From a bacterium (GTDB taxonomy: Bacteria; Hydrothermota; Tepidihabitantia; Tepidihabitantales; Tepidihabitantaceae): a stretch of DNA of 64,000 nt. Both the position numbers and the translations under genes were made by a program. The notes beneath the pieces were generated by a model, which was given only the letters and a program-made list of their open reading frames with translations, was not told the DNA's origin and made no database searches. Of this stretch, positions 7,615-17,163 are shown one piece after another. The stretch's first letter is position 1. Each line of letters opens with the position of its first letter. The stretch is taken from contig DATJQV010000039.1 of the NCBI GenBank assembly GCA_035505375.1, positions 1 through 64,000 of the forward strand, in the 5' to 3' direction.

Positions 7615-10089
7615 CTATTGGCCGGTGTCGCCACCGTTGTCGATGTTGTCGTTCTGAAGCCGGTTGCTGAGCTTGAAGTTGTTGAAGTTCCAGTTCAGGC
7701 TGAGCGAAACGATGCGCGCCGGGCGCATGGTGTTTGAGTGCGTGTAGAATCCCGGTCCTTGCGTGGACGATTGATTCCCGCCCGTGCCGAGGATGTCGCG
7801 CACTTGCAGCACCAGCGCGAGCTTGCGGTCGAAGAGCTGCTGTCGGACCGAGGCGTTGAATATGTACGAGCCGGTCTCAGTGCCCTGCGCCGAAACTTCG
7901 GGCGCCTGATAGCGGGCGACTACCTGGAATCGAGTCTGGGGCAGGATTTGGAAGTCGTTCGTCAGGTTGCCGCTCCAGATGAAGGTGTGCACGGTGGAAT
8001 CGGCGGCGATCGCCGGGTCGAGGGCGAGGCGGTAGTCGTAGGCGTCGTCGTTGAGGCTGACGGTCCACCACTTCCGCGGCCGGTATTCGCAGGTCAACTC
8101 ACCGCCGAGCGAGCGGTCGGTGCCGATGTTGGCCGACTTGCGGAGAATCACGTTCTGGTATCCCGGATAGACCGACAGGATATCGTCCATGACGTTGTGG
8201 GTCACGCGGTAGTAGCCATCAACCGATAACTGGCTGGGGCCGAACGGCATCTGGTAGCCGGCTTCGTAGGAGTCGATGTTCTCCGACTTGAGCGCCGGGT
8301 CGCCCTGGCGGACGTCGTAGGCGTCGAACCACGTAATGAACGGTTCAAGGTCCCAGCCTTCCGGCCGTTCTATCCGACGGGTGTAGCTCGCCATTATCTG
8401 TTTTTCACCGGGGAAGTTGTACGATGCGTGGACGGTCGGGAACAGGTCCCAGCCGCGCACCGTCACGCTCGAATCGATGTCGAGCAACTTGACCAGCCGG
8501 TCGGTGTACTCACCGCGCAGGCCGAGCTGGTATCCGAACTTGCCGAGGTTGCCGGAGTAGAGGCCGTAGAGGGCGTGGAAGTTGTCGCGAAAGTCGACCC
8601 AGTGACTGTAGGCGGCCTGATACTCGAAGCTGTGGCTGGCGGGGTCGTACTGCTCGGCGTAGCTTGAATCGCGGGACAGGTCGAAGCGGCTCTGGTAGCC
8701 GGCTTCGAGCTTGTCGTCCTTGCGCAGCGGCAGGGCGTAGTCGAGCTTGAGCGTCAGCTCTTTGTCGGGCCCGGTTCCGGTGGTGCGCTGGCCGCTGGTG
8801 GTGTCTCCGGCCGAGTCGGTGAGCACCGTGGTCTGGAGCTCCGTACCGCTGCGGCCGACGAGGTCGGCGTGGGCCGTGAGTTGGTGCCCTTTCTTCTTGC
8901 CGAAGTCCTGCGCGTCGTCGAGGTTGAGCATGTAGAAGTTGCCGTTGCGGTTGAACGCGTCGACGCTGTTGTAGGTGTATGCGCCGGCGCCGGGGCGTGT
9001 GGACTCGGCGTAGACTGCCGTCTGGGAACTGCCGAAGCTCCGGCTGCCGTATCTGCCGCCCAGGCTGAGCAGGTTCTGCTTCGTGACCTGGAGGTCGCCA
9101 CCGGCGCGCACGCCGTAGGGCAGGCCGTAGCGTGTGTTGTTGCCGCTCGTGCTGGTGAACAGCGTATCCTTTCCGGTAGAATCCACGGTCCAGCGGTCGC
9201 TTTGGCGCTTCCGGCCGAACTGACGCCGGTTGTAGTCCGCGCCCGCGAACAGGTTGGCAATGCCCTGGCGATAGCCGAGCAGGAAATCGCCGCCGTAGCT
9301 GCCGTCGGTGCCGCCCCGAAGGTTGGCGATGCCGTTGATGCCCAATTGTCGCTGTTTCTTCAGGATGACGTTCATGATGCCGGCCATCCCCTCGGGGTCG
9401 TACTTGGCGGAGGGGTTGGTAATCAGCTCGATATTGTCGATGGTGCTGGCCGGTATCTGCTGCAGGGCCTCGCTCGGGTCGAGCGGCGAGGGCCTGCCGT
9501 CCACGAGCACCTTGAAATTGCCGCTGCCCCGCAGGGTGACGTTACCGTCCGGGTCGACTTTGACCGAGGGGACGTTCTCCAGCACATCTACGGCCGTGCC
9601 GCTTGCCACGGTCTGCTGGTGGGCGACGTCAATGACCTTCTTGTCAATCTTGAGGGTCACGACCGGCCTTTCGGCAGTGGCCTCGACGCCCTGCACCGCG
9701 AGGGCACTCTGCTTCAGCGTCAGCCGTCCCAGGTCACGGGCAGCGCCGGGACCGACGGTGATGTTGTCCACTCGCTTGTCGCGGTAGCCGATGAATGACA
9801 AGTCCACGAAGTACCGACCAGGGCGGACACCGGTGATGGTGAACCGGCCGGAATTGTCGGTAGCCGCGCCATTCACCTGCGTGCTATCGGGGAGACTTCT
9901 CAGCACCACGTTGGCGTATTCGATGGGGGCGTTCAGGTCGGCGTCGTACACCTGACCGGACACAGTTCCGGTCGGCATCGAGAAACCGGAGTTTCCCGGG
10001 CGAGCGGGCTGCGCGAGTAGAGCGCCGGTCGAAAGCAGGGTAATAATGATTACGGCTGCCATAGGCAGCCGGGGTTTCCAGAGTTCCAT
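7615..10089 (-). CDS. Outer-membrane beta-barrel protein, TonB-receptor-like with carboxypeptidase-regulatory-like domain
   Basis: 824 aa with a signal peptide (AAVIIITLLSTGALLAQ). Residues about 42-125 form a regulatory-like beta-sandwich (GTVSGQVYDADLNAPIEYANVVLRSLPDST). A plug-like domain follows (GTAVDVLENVPSVKVDPDGNVTLRGS...VLVDGRPSPL). The rest is a long barrel of alternating beta-strands ending in WNFNNFKLSNRLQ. It belongs to the outer-membrane barrel group without a clear TonB box. It is a paralogue of the divergent gene at 10440 and is likely to take up a ligand or sense the surface; the substrate is unknown. Confidence 0.88.
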   Translation of the reverse strand: MELWKPRLPMAAVIIITLLSTGALLAQPARPGNSGFSMPTGTVSGQVYDADLNAPIEYANVVLRSLPDSTQVNGAATDNSGRFTITGVRPGRYFVDLSFIGYRDKRVDNITVGPGAARDLGRLTLKQSALAVQGVEATAERPVVTLKIDKKVIDVAHQQTVASGTAVDVLENVPSVKVDPDGNVTLRGSGNFKVLVDGRPSPLDPSEALQQIPASTIDNIELITNPSAKYDPEGMAGIMNVILKKQRQLGINGIANLRGGTDGSYGGDFLLGYRQGIANLFAGADYNRRQFGRKRQSDRWTVDSTGKDTLFTSTSGNNTRYGLPYGVRAGGDLQVTKQNLLSLGGRYGSRSFGSSQTAVYAESTRPGAGAYTYNSVDAFNRNGNFYMLNLDDAQDFGKKKGHQLTAHADLVGRSGTELQTTVLTDSAGDTTSGQRTTGTGPDKELTLKLDYALPLRKDDKLEAGYQSRFDLSRDSSYAEQYDPASHSFEYQAAYSHWVDFRDNFHALYGLYSGNLGKFGYQLGLRGEYTDRLVKLLDIDSSVTVRGWDLFPTVHASYNFPGEKQIMASYTRRIERPEGWDLEPFITWFDAYDVRQGDPALKSENIDSYEAGYQMPFGPSQLSVDGYYRVTHNVMDDILSVYPGYQNVILRKSANIGTDRSLGGELTCEYRPRKWWTVSLNDDAYDYRLALDPAIAADSTVHTFIWSGNLTNDFQILPQTRFQVVARYQAPEVSAQGTETGSYIFNASVRQQLFDRKLALVLQVRDILGTGGNQSSTQGPGFYTHSNTMRPARIVSLSLNWNFNNFKLSNRLQNDNIDNGGDTGQ

Positions 10090-10138
10090 CAGGTATCATA
10101 GCAAGAACTCAGTGCCCAGGGAAGCGATGCGGAGACGA

Positions 10139-10284
10139 ATGACAAAGTCCTAAGGACAAAGGACTAATCAAGGGGAAAGTAGTAAGGACTAAGGACAAAG
10201 CAATGGGAAAGGACGAAGTACGGACCTCGGGTCTTACCCTTTGGGATTGCTTTGTCCTTTGTACTTTGTCCTTAGTACTTGGCC
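10139..10284. repeat. Dispersed 'tcctttgtcctt' repeat in inverted copies
   Basis: Left-hand copies (gtcctaaggacaaaggact, then ggactaaggacaaagcaatg) face right-hand complements (attgctttgtcctttgtact, then ttgtccttagtac), making a large imperfect hairpin in the divergent intergenic region. The same words occur at 22656-22740. Confidence 0.7.
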
Positions 10285-10301
10285 TCCGCGGCTGCCTTGT
10301 C

Positions 10302-10329
10302 TTGACTGGGTCGTGAGGGAGTGTACGAT
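10302..10329 (+). promoter_or_regulatory. Promoter for the barrel gene at 10440
   Basis: TTGACT (10302-10307), a 16-nt spacer, TACGAT (10324-10329). It leaves a leader of about 105 nt before ATG 10440. Confidence 0.6.
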
Positions 10330-10439
10330 AACGCGTGATGACACACGCGACAACAGGGGTCGGATGCAATCTGCAACATAGCAGAGAGCAACCCTCGCCG
10401 GTGTGGCTGCGTCCTAACCACCAATAACGAAGGGAGCTC

Positions 10440-12896
10440 ATGAAGAGGCGCGTAGTGCTGGCGGCAGTAGCTTTTTGTCTGGTCGGCGTCGTCGCGGCGC
10501 AGCCGGGCGCGGGTCAGAAAGCCGGGACAATCATCGGGCACGTGTTTGATGCCGTGCAGGGAGAGCCGGTGCAGTATGCCAATGTCGTGCTCCGTTCACT
10601 GCCGGACAGCACGCAGGTGGCCGGGGCGGTTACGGACAAGACCGGCTTGTTCCGGCTCGATGGGGTGAAGCCGGGCCGATACTGCGTTGAGGTCTCGTTC
10701 ATCGGGTATCGGGACAAGGTCATGAAGGAGTTCGAGGTCGCGGCCGGCGCTCCGCTGGACCTTGGCCGGATCGAACTGCAACAGAAGCCGGTGTCGATGC
10801 CGGGGGTCGAGGCGTCGGCCGAGAAGCCGGCAATCAGCTACCAGGTAGACAAGAAGGTCGTGGACGTCGGCAAGCTCCCGAACGCCGCATCGGGCACCGC
10901 CGTCGACGCGCTGCGCGACGTACCCTCAGTCAAAGTCGATATCGAGGACAACGTGACCCTGCGCGGCAGCTCGAACTTCAAGGTGCTGATTGACGGCAAG
11001 CCTTCGCTGCTCGACCCGAACGAGGTGCTCAAGCAGACCCCGGCCCAGACCATCGACAAGATTGAGATCATCACCAATCCCTCGGCCAAGTATGAGCCGG
11101 ACGGCGCGGCGGGAATTATCAACATCCTGTTGAAGAAGCAGAAGGGCCGCGGCACCAGCGCGCTCTTGAACGCGAACGGCGGGATGAAGAACCGCTACGG
11201 CGGCGATGCGCTGCTCAGCCTGAAGCAGGGAATCGCCAACGTCTACGCGGGCGGGAACTACCGGCACTACACCTATGACTGGAATACGGCCGCGGACAGG
11301 CGGACATTCGGCGCGACCGACACTCTCGCCATCGCCGACAGCGGGCTTGGCGGGTCGAACGGGATGACCGGTGCCGGCCGAGCCGGGCTTGACCTGACGT
11401 GGAGCCCGAGCGACAAGTCGAGCGTCTCCGGCCGCTTCGGCAAGTTCACCAGCAATACAAATGGCAGCTCAATCGAGGTCGACAGTGCCATTCCCGCCGG
11501 CACGACGCAGTTCCATCAAGTCGGCAGCGGCGGGGACTACAGCCGGCTCTTCTATTTCGTGACTGCCGACCACGAGCACGATTTTGACACGGCCGGACAC
11601 AAGCTGACCGCGAGCGCGTACGTTGTCAGCAATGGCGGCAGCAGCAACTCGCTGTCGTCGCAAATGGACTCGGCCGGAACGGACACGACCAGCGGCCGGC
11701 GTTCCGAGGAACTGGGGCCGATGAACCGCGCGACCCTTGAGGTCGCGTACACGCTGCCCCTGCGCAAGAACGACAAGCTCGAGGTCGGGTATCAGGGCCG
11801 GTTGGAAGGTACGGACCAGGAACTCCGTATCACACTGTACGACACGACGGCCCGGAAGTGGAACCGGGACTCGCTTTCCAGCCACAAGTACGGCGGCACG
11901 CAGGACATCCAGTCACTCTACGCGACCTACACGTGGAACTGGCGTCAGCTCGGGCTACAGCCCGGCCTGCGGGGTGAGTACGGCAACCGGATTGTCAAGG
12001 TCACCGATACCGACAGCAGTTGGCGGGTGGAGGGCTGGAACTACTTTCCGAGCCTGCACGCGAGCTACGGACTGGGCTCAGGCCGGCAGTTGACGGCCAG
12101 CTACTCGCGCCGCATCGACCGGCCCGACGAGTGGTATCTGCGACCAGTCATGGTCTGGTACGACCAGCACTGGGTGAGCCGCGGCAACCCGGAGCTCCGT
12201 CCCTCGTTTACCAACTCATGGGAGGCGGGTTGCGAAGTGCCGTTCGGCGGCAACTTCCTGTCGCTTGACGGGTACTGGCGGACTTCGAGCGACATCGTCG
12301 AATGGGTCACGGAGCGGTATCAGCCGGACTCGTCGGTGCTCTATCAGACCGCGGAGAATGTCGGGCACGACCGGTCAATCGGCTGCGAGGCGACTGCCAA
12401 CGTTTCCCCGTGCAAGTGGTTCACCGCGTACCTGACCGGCGACGTCTACCAATATCGGGAGGAGGCGACCCAGCTCGGGCAGGATACGGCCCGCACCGCC
12501 CTGGGGTGGAACAGCTCGGCCAACCTGACTTTCCGGCCTACTACTAACACGCAGGTCCAGCTCAACGGCTACTACACGGGGCCGAACCTGACTGCCACGA
12601 GCACGTCGGACGGCTGGCTTGGCGCCAGCCTTGCGGTCAAGCAGAGCCTGCTGAAACGGGCGCTCTCGATCACCCTGCGCCTGAACAACGTGCTTGGTTC
12701 GAGAATCCAGCACTGGTCATCCGACGGCCCGGGGTTTCGCACGCGCTCAGCGTACAGGACCGAAGGCCTTACGGCCTCGCTGGCGGTCAGCTATAACTTC
12801 AACAACTTCAAGTACGATGCGAAGATGCGCGCGGGCGAGGGAGTCGAGCAGGAAGGCGCCGGCGGCGCGGGCGGTGCCGGCGGTCCGCAGCACTAG
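10440..12896 (+). CDS. Outer-membrane beta-barrel protein, paralogue of the divergent neighbour
   Basis: 818 aa, with SD AGGGAG before ATG 10440. The signal peptide is VVLAAVAFCLVGVVAAQ. The same order as its partner is seen: regulatory-like domain (GHVFDAVQGEPVQYANVVLRSLPDST), plug-like domain (LRDVPSVKVDIEDNVTLRGSSNFKVLIDG), barrel strands, then VSYNFNNFKYDAKMR. It ends in a low-complexity Gly/Ala tail (GAGGAGGAGGPQH). The divergent arrangement and high similarity point to an old inverted duplication. Confidence 0.88.
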   Translation: MKRRVVLAAVAFCLVGVVAAQPGAGQKAGTIIGHVFDAVQGEPVQYANVVLRSLPDSTQVAGAVTDKTGLFRLDGVKPGRYCVEVSFIGYRDKVMKEFEVAAGAPLDLGRIELQQKPVSMPGVEASAEKPAISYQVDKKVVDVGKLPNAASGTAVDALRDVPSVKVDIEDNVTLRGSSNFKVLIDGKPSLLDPNEVLKQTPAQTIDKIEIITNPSAKYEPDGAAGIINILLKKQKGRGTSALLNANGGMKNRYGGDALLSLKQGIANVYAGGNYRHYTYDWNTAADRRTFGATDTLAIADSGLGGSNGMTGAGRAGLDLTWSPSDKSSVSGRFGKFTSNTNGSSIEVDSAIPAGTTQFHQVGSGGDYSRLFYFVTADHEHDFDTAGHKLTASAYVVSNGGSSNSLSSQMDSAGTDTTSGRRSEELGPMNRATLEVAYTLPLRKNDKLEVGYQGRLEGTDQELRITLYDTTARKWNRDSLSSHKYGGTQDIQSLYATYTWNWRQLGLQPGLRGEYGNRIVKVTDTDSSWRVEGWNYFPSLHASYGLGSGRQLTASYSRRIDRPDEWYLRPVMVWYDQHWVSRGNPELRPSFTNSWEAGCEVPFGGNFLSLDGYWRTSSDIVEWVTERYQPDSSVLYQTAENVGHDRSIGCEATANVSPCKWFTAYLTGDVYQYREEATQLGQDTARTALGWNSSANLTFRPTTNTQVQLNGYYTGPNLTATSTSDGWLGASLAVKQSLLKRALSITLRLNNVLGSRIQHWSSDGPGFRTRSAYRTEGLTASLAVSYNFNNFKYDAKMRAGEGVEQEGAGGAGGAGGPQH

Positions 12897-12923
12897 ACTC
12901 TTGGATTGTGGGAGCGCAACTCC

Positions 12924-12949
12924 CGCCCTTCCGAGGCTGCCGAAGGGCG
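12924..12949 (+). terminator. Hairpin after the plus-strand barrel gene
   Basis: cgcccttc / gaagggcg form a perfect 8-bp stem, preceded by a smaller ggag/ctcc hairpin at 12910. No T-run follows. Confidence 0.4.
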
Positions 12950-13146
12950 GCGGCCCCGCTGCCGGATGGTAGCTCCCGCAGCAAGCGCGGCCCCTGCGCG
13001 GCTTGACTCCCGAGCCAATCCGCCGCAATATTGGCGTGTGACATGGCCGTTGGGGCCGCGTACGACCTTGACGAGAGCGGACTTGATTGTTGCGCCCCAG
13101 ACCTCTCTCAAGTTCCTTGCGGCGGAATTACCTCGGGAGGAGTTCT

Positions 13147-15231
13147 ATGAAGAAAATGATCTTCGCTACCGTACTTGCGCTGGTGTTCGTGAGAGCTGTC
13201 GGCGCAGCAGAGGAATGGCTGAGACCGGATGCGCACTCGATGGGCGCACCACTTGACACCGCGTGGATTACATACGCCGACTGGAACAAATCCTGGTGGA
13301 TATCGTCGGATGGTCCTGAGCGTGCGACGAAATTCGACCCAGTCGCTTTTGGTCTATCCTATCCATTCCGCATTACCAAGGTCAAGACAGAGTTCTTCCT
13401 GCATCCGAGCCTCCCGTGGTCCGATTCGAGCTTCTACTTCAAAGTGTACGGCGGCGACGGTCAGACGCTCCTCTACCAGTCGCCAGTGTTGGAGGCCATA
13501 CCTGGTACGCCAGGCCCACCCGTGATACATCAGCTGAGTTCGCCGGTGTGGATCACCTCTGGTCAGTTCTATGTGTCAGTCGACCCAGTAGATGGCAGCG
13601 GGCGCCCGACAAACCTCAGTGACAGTTGCGCGCGGGGCTACAACCAGCACAGTTGGTACGGCAGCGCCGGCAATTGGACCCAGTACACCTCTGGCGAGTG
13701 GCTCGCTTCCGCGCTGGTGTTCTCTTACTACTGCAAGCTTGTAGTCCCGAACGGAGGCGAGCATTGGGCCTCCGGTGACACACATACGGTCACATGGTCG
13801 GTGAGTCCCAAGGACTTCTCCCATGGAAAACTGCTGCTGTCCACCGACGGCGGAAACTCATTCCCCAGTGTCATCGCTACAGGCATTGCCCCGAACGAGA
13901 CAACCTTCAACTGGACCGTTCCATCGGTGAACTCTGCATCCTGCCGTGTGAAGTTCCAGGCCCTCGACTCGACAGGTTCCCCAGTATGCGAGGACGCAAG
14001 TGACGCAAATTTCACGATTGGCTCACAAAGCCCACCTGCACCGGCTCTGATCTACCCACCGGACAGCGGAGCGGTTAACAACCAAACGGTAGTGTTTCGC
14101 TGGCACCGAGCTTCCGATGTGTCGGGCACTGCCTATTATACCATCCGAATCGCCTACGACTCGATGTTCGGAGCGTTGGCGGATACGGCGCGGTTAACAG
14201 ACACCACCTACGCGAGGTCGCTACCCGGAGATACGTCATACTACTGGCACGTGCGCGCGACTGACAGCTTGGGGCACGTCGGTCCGTGGTCGCAGACGTG
14301 GAAGTTCGAGATAGATTTGCAGACCCCGGAGCCGCCGACCCAATTGGATCCGACCGATGGCCAATGGTTCAAGTCATCAACCATACAATTCCACTGGACT
14401 CCTGTCGTATTTGAGTTGAGGGTATGTTCTCCGATCCGCTACGTCATCGGACTAGACACCATACAGAGCATCAGGCCTATGTACGCGGACACCACTGTAT
14501 CGGTCTACGACACATTCAGCTTCTTGCCTGAGCACCGTTACTGGTGGCATGTCCGGGCGTGCGACTTGGCGGGGAACCAAGGGCAGTTCTCACCGACTTG
14601 GCGATTCGGGATCGACATGACTGGACCGCTAGTACCGAGTCCCATCTACCCGCCGAACTACGGCGGAGTTCAGACCGACACGGTCAGTCTAGTCTGGCAC
14701 AAATCCGTAGACGCCGTCAGCGGAACGTCGCTCTATCACGCTCAGCTGGCCCGCGACAGCTTGTTCGTAGACACGATCGCCTTGCCCGGAGGCCCAACCT
14801 TGCAGGATACGATGGGGGTCGCGAACCTCCCGGGCACGGCGGCGTACTTCTGGCGGGTGCGCGCCCAAGACACGGTTGGCAACTGGTCCAACTGGAGCCT
14901 CGTGAGGAAGTTTACATGCACCATCGGTATTGCTGAACAGCCATCCGGGCTACCAGGCAGGGCGCGTCTAGGGTGCGTGCCTAATCCATCGAGAGGACGG
15001 ACTGCGATCACGCTAGCCCTGCCTTCGGCTACGAGCGCCTCTGTAGCTGTCTACGACCCTGCGGGGGCTAGGATAGCGGTGATGTGGAACGGGCCAATCC
15101 CGGCGGGTTGGCACACCTTGGACTGGGATTCGAGAACTAGCTCGGGCCGTGCAGTCGCACCTGGGGTGTACTTCGTTCGAGCGACAGCGGCCACACTGTC
15201 ACTGGTTGTCTGCCTGCGTGTAGTGCAGTAG
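13147..15231 (+). CDS. Secreted multi-domain Ig/FN3-like surface protein with FlgD-like C-terminal domain
   Basis: 694 aa from ATG 13147, chosen for the GGGAGGAG SD and the signal peptide directly after it (MKKMIFATVLALVFVRAVGA). The N-terminal part is beta-rich and unrecognised. From about residue 190 come Ig-like modules, including a Ser/Thr-rich VPNGGEHWASGDTHTVTW. At least three FN3-like repeats follow, each ending in a W-F-x-I-D motif (TWKFEID, TWRFGID). The last 90 residues are a FlgD-like Ig domain (CVPNPSRGRTAITLAL...AVAPGVYFVRATA), used by many exported proteins here, perhaps as a sorting or anchoring module. It is probably cell-surface; no catalytic residues are evident. Confidence 0.8.
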   Translation: MKKMIFATVLALVFVRAVGAAEEWLRPDAHSMGAPLDTAWITYADWNKSWWISSDGPERATKFDPVAFGLSYPFRITKVKTEFFLHPSLPWSDSSFYFKVYGGDGQTLLYQSPVLEAIPGTPGPPVIHQLSSPVWITSGQFYVSVDPVDGSGRPTNLSDSCARGYNQHSWYGSAGNWTQYTSGEWLASALVFSYYCKLVVPNGGEHWASGDTHTVTWSVSPKDFSHGKLLLSTDGGNSFPSVIATGIAPNETTFNWTVPSVNSASCRVKFQALDSTGSPVCEDASDANFTIGSQSPPAPALIYPPDSGAVNNQTVVFRWHRASDVSGTAYYTIRIAYDSMFGALADTARLTDTTYARSLPGDTSYYWHVRATDSLGHVGPWSQTWKFEIDLQTPEPPTQLDPTDGQWFKSSTIQFHWTPVVFELRVCSPIRYVIGLDTIQSIRPMYADTTVSVYDTFSFLPEHRYWWHVRACDLAGNQGQFSPTWRFGIDMTGPLVPSPIYPPNYGGVQTDTVSLVWHKSVDAVSGTSLYHAQLARDSLFVDTIALPGGPTLQDTMGVANLPGTAAYFWRVRAQDTVGNWSNWSLVRKFTCTIGIAEQPSGLPGRARLGCVPNPSRGRTAITLALPSATSASVAVYDPAGARIAVMWNGPIPAGWHTLDWDSRTSSGRAVAPGVYFVRATAATLSLVVCLRVVQ

Positions 15232-15529
15232 CGAGAGAGCGAATTGGACTGCTGACCCGCGGGCCGATTCACGTCTGTCTGCTTGCATCCCAGGCCGAGC
15301 CGAAGCCCTCTACGTCAGTCCATCCCCAGACTTTACTCCTATGATCACGTTCCTCTCCGCCCAGTCCTCGTTCCTCACTCCTCCTACTTCTGTCCCTCCC
15401 TCCTTCCGTCAACTCCGCCCGCGTCAGCGCTTGACCCGGACTGGCGGTAGTTCTAGGCGAATTCCGGGGACCTCGGAGATCATCCACCCCGCTCGGCGCA
15501 TTCGAGCACGAAGTGCAACCGAATAGGCG

Positions 15530-16225
15530 TCAGCTTCGGTCGGAAGCGAGTGCAGTGATGCGCTCGCGCAGCACGGCACGTACCGGAAGCGTTCCGATTC
15601 CGACCTCCGCCGCCCAGCGTTCGAGTTCCTCAAGCTTGGGCTTGAGCTTGCGCTCATCCTTGCTGCGGCTGAGGACCCGATATAGCTTCCGCGCGTAGAC
15701 CCTTGTCCAGGCCGCCTCGACCGAGGCCGACTTGATGCCTGCGGCGGAAAGTTCGCTTTCCACCAGTCGATTGAGGCGGCGCTGCGCCTCCTGCGCGTGG
15801 GCATAGGATTTGGCGTTCCTGATTCGCTGCCTCAGCGGCTCGGGCTTCTGCCTTGAGCGCGTGACCCCGTGGTCGTAGTTCTCGACTGCCTTTGCCACGC
15901 GTTCCGACAGCTTGCGCGTGAGGCTTTGCACACGCTTGTACCCGCGTTGCTCTATCACGGTTGGCTGCGAGGTGTAGGCATTGAGCAGGTCGGTGATGTC
16001 GTTGAACGAAGCTTTACAGGCACGTAGATAATCGGCGACAAACCCGAAGGAAGGATAGGGGACATGTCCGCTTTCGAAGCGGCTGATGAGAAAGGCATTC
16101 CCCTTCCCCTGCCTGCCCATGAGCACGGCAAGCTCCTGCTGGGTCACACCGGCCTTCAGCCGCAACTCGCGCAGCCGCGCACCCATATCGTCTGTGAACT
16201 TGAACGTCTCTTTGGACCGTCTCAT
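15530..16225 (-). CDS. XRE-family transcriptional regulator
   Basis: 231 aa. The N-terminal helix-turn-helix domain (residues 12-70) has LRELRLKAGVTQQELAVLMG, RFESGHVPYPSF and YLRACK. A basic helical region of about 150 residues (SLTRKLSERVAKAVE, then KSYAHAQEAQRRL) follows and is not a domain I recognise. The gene lies alone between intergenic repeats. Its own promoter sits inside a perfect palindrome (16243-16270), which suggests negative autoregulation. Confidence 0.82.
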   Translation of the reverse strand: MRRSKETFKFTDDMGARLRELRLKAGVTQQELAVLMGRQGKGNAFLISRFESGHVPYPSFGFVADYLRACKASFNDITDLLNAYTSQPTVIEQRGYKRVQSLTRKLSERVAKAVENYDHGVTRSRQKPEPLRQRIRNAKSYAHAQEAQRRLNRLVESELSAAGIKSASVEAAWTRVYARKLYRVLSRSKDERKLKPKLEELERWAAEVGIGTLPVRAVLRERITALASDRS

Positions 16226-16242
16226 ATGGTAGCCGTGCTTAT

Positions 16243-16275
16243 CCGCATTATACTGCTCAGTATAATGCGGGTCAA
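16243..16275 (-). promoter_or_regulatory. Promoter embedded in a palindromic operator of the XRE gene
   Basis: A perfect 12-bp inverted repeat, ccgcattatact/agtataatgcgg with spacer gctc, covers 16243-16270. On the minus strand TTGACC (16275-16270), 17 nt and TATAAT (16252-16247) form a consensus promoter lying within it, 21 nt before ATG 16225. A bound dimer would block RNA polymerase. Confidence 0.8.
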
Positions 16276-16329
16276 TGGCCGGGATAGGGGATAAGACAAG
16301 GAACTAGAGGGAGTTGAAGTCGCTATGCG

Positions 16330-16625
16330 AGTCGCCCTGGGGGTCACAGGGGGAACGGTTCGGAGGGTAGTTCGCAAGGTGGTCCGGGTAGGGACTCTGA
16401 AGGCGAATCGGACGGCGATGTTCCGGGCAATTCGAAAGGTTACTTGCAGGGTCGTTCGGAGGGCGAACTGGAACGCGACCGGCGGAGCTACCCCGACGGC
16501 GATTTCCACCGCTGTCTGCGGCGTCACTCTCAAGGTGACTCGCGACGCAACTCGCAGGATGACCCGCAGGGCAACTTACAGGATGACTTGCAGAGTTATC
16601 TGTGGGGCAGCGGTCGGGATGATGC
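16330..16625. repeat. Degenerate tandem repeat with 12-nt period, block A
   Basis: About 24 consecutive 12-mers can be laid out without indels, for example agggcgaactgg, aaggtgactcgc, aggatgacttgc. The rough consensus is aGGGcGACTtgc. Translation in any open frame gives a 4-residue periodicity with no protein-like core, so I do not call a gene. Block C at 47440 shares the consensus. Confidence 0.8.
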
Positions 16626-16659
16626 TGGGGATAGGAGAGTCGGGAATGAGATGCCGGAC

Positions 16660-17130
16660 TCTATTGCTGCAATCCGTGTCCATCTGTGTTCATCCGTGGT
16701 TGTTCTCTTCGAGGCTAGGTTCCGGCTCAGTCTCTTGGCGTCCTTGGCGGTTGTCACGGTCTGGGTTCAAGGGTTCAGGGGTTCTGGGGTTCGAGTGAAT
16801 CTGCGTCCATCTGCGTGCATCTGCGGTTACTTCCGTCCGGGCTATGGAATCGGTGTAATCTGCGTAATCTGCGAAATCTGTGGATGTCCTGTCCGAGCTA
16901 TCTGCGGCATCTGCGCCATCTGCGGTTACCTCGGGTTCGGTTGCGGCCTCCGGGACCGCGCTATGTCAATCCGTGGTTGCGCGTGCGCCTTCGTTCGAGC
17001 CCACCGCCGGTACCTTGGTGATGGAGTCCCCGTATCGTTTTCTTGTCCTTCGCGCTTTCGTGGCGACCCAATCCGTGTTCATCCGTGTCAATCCGTGGTT
17101 GCTCGTCCCATTTCTGGATTCCGGTCTCTG
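16660..17130. repeat. Cluster of dispersed word-like repeats in the gene-free stretch
   Basis: Repeated variants of 'atccgtgttcatccgtg', 'tctgcgtaatctgcg', 'ttggcgtccttggcgg' and 'ggttcaagggttcagggg' fill this region. No credible gene is seen; the open frames across it have repeat-driven composition. Confidence 0.6.
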
Positions 17131-17163
17131 GATTCTGAACTCTGAACTATCCGACCGGATGCG

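Noticed and set aside
16325-17145. Open frames across block A and the repeats after it (157 and 233 codons)
   Set aside because: Their composition follows the 12-nt repeat and dispersed words; no SD, and they run into unrelated repeat sequence.
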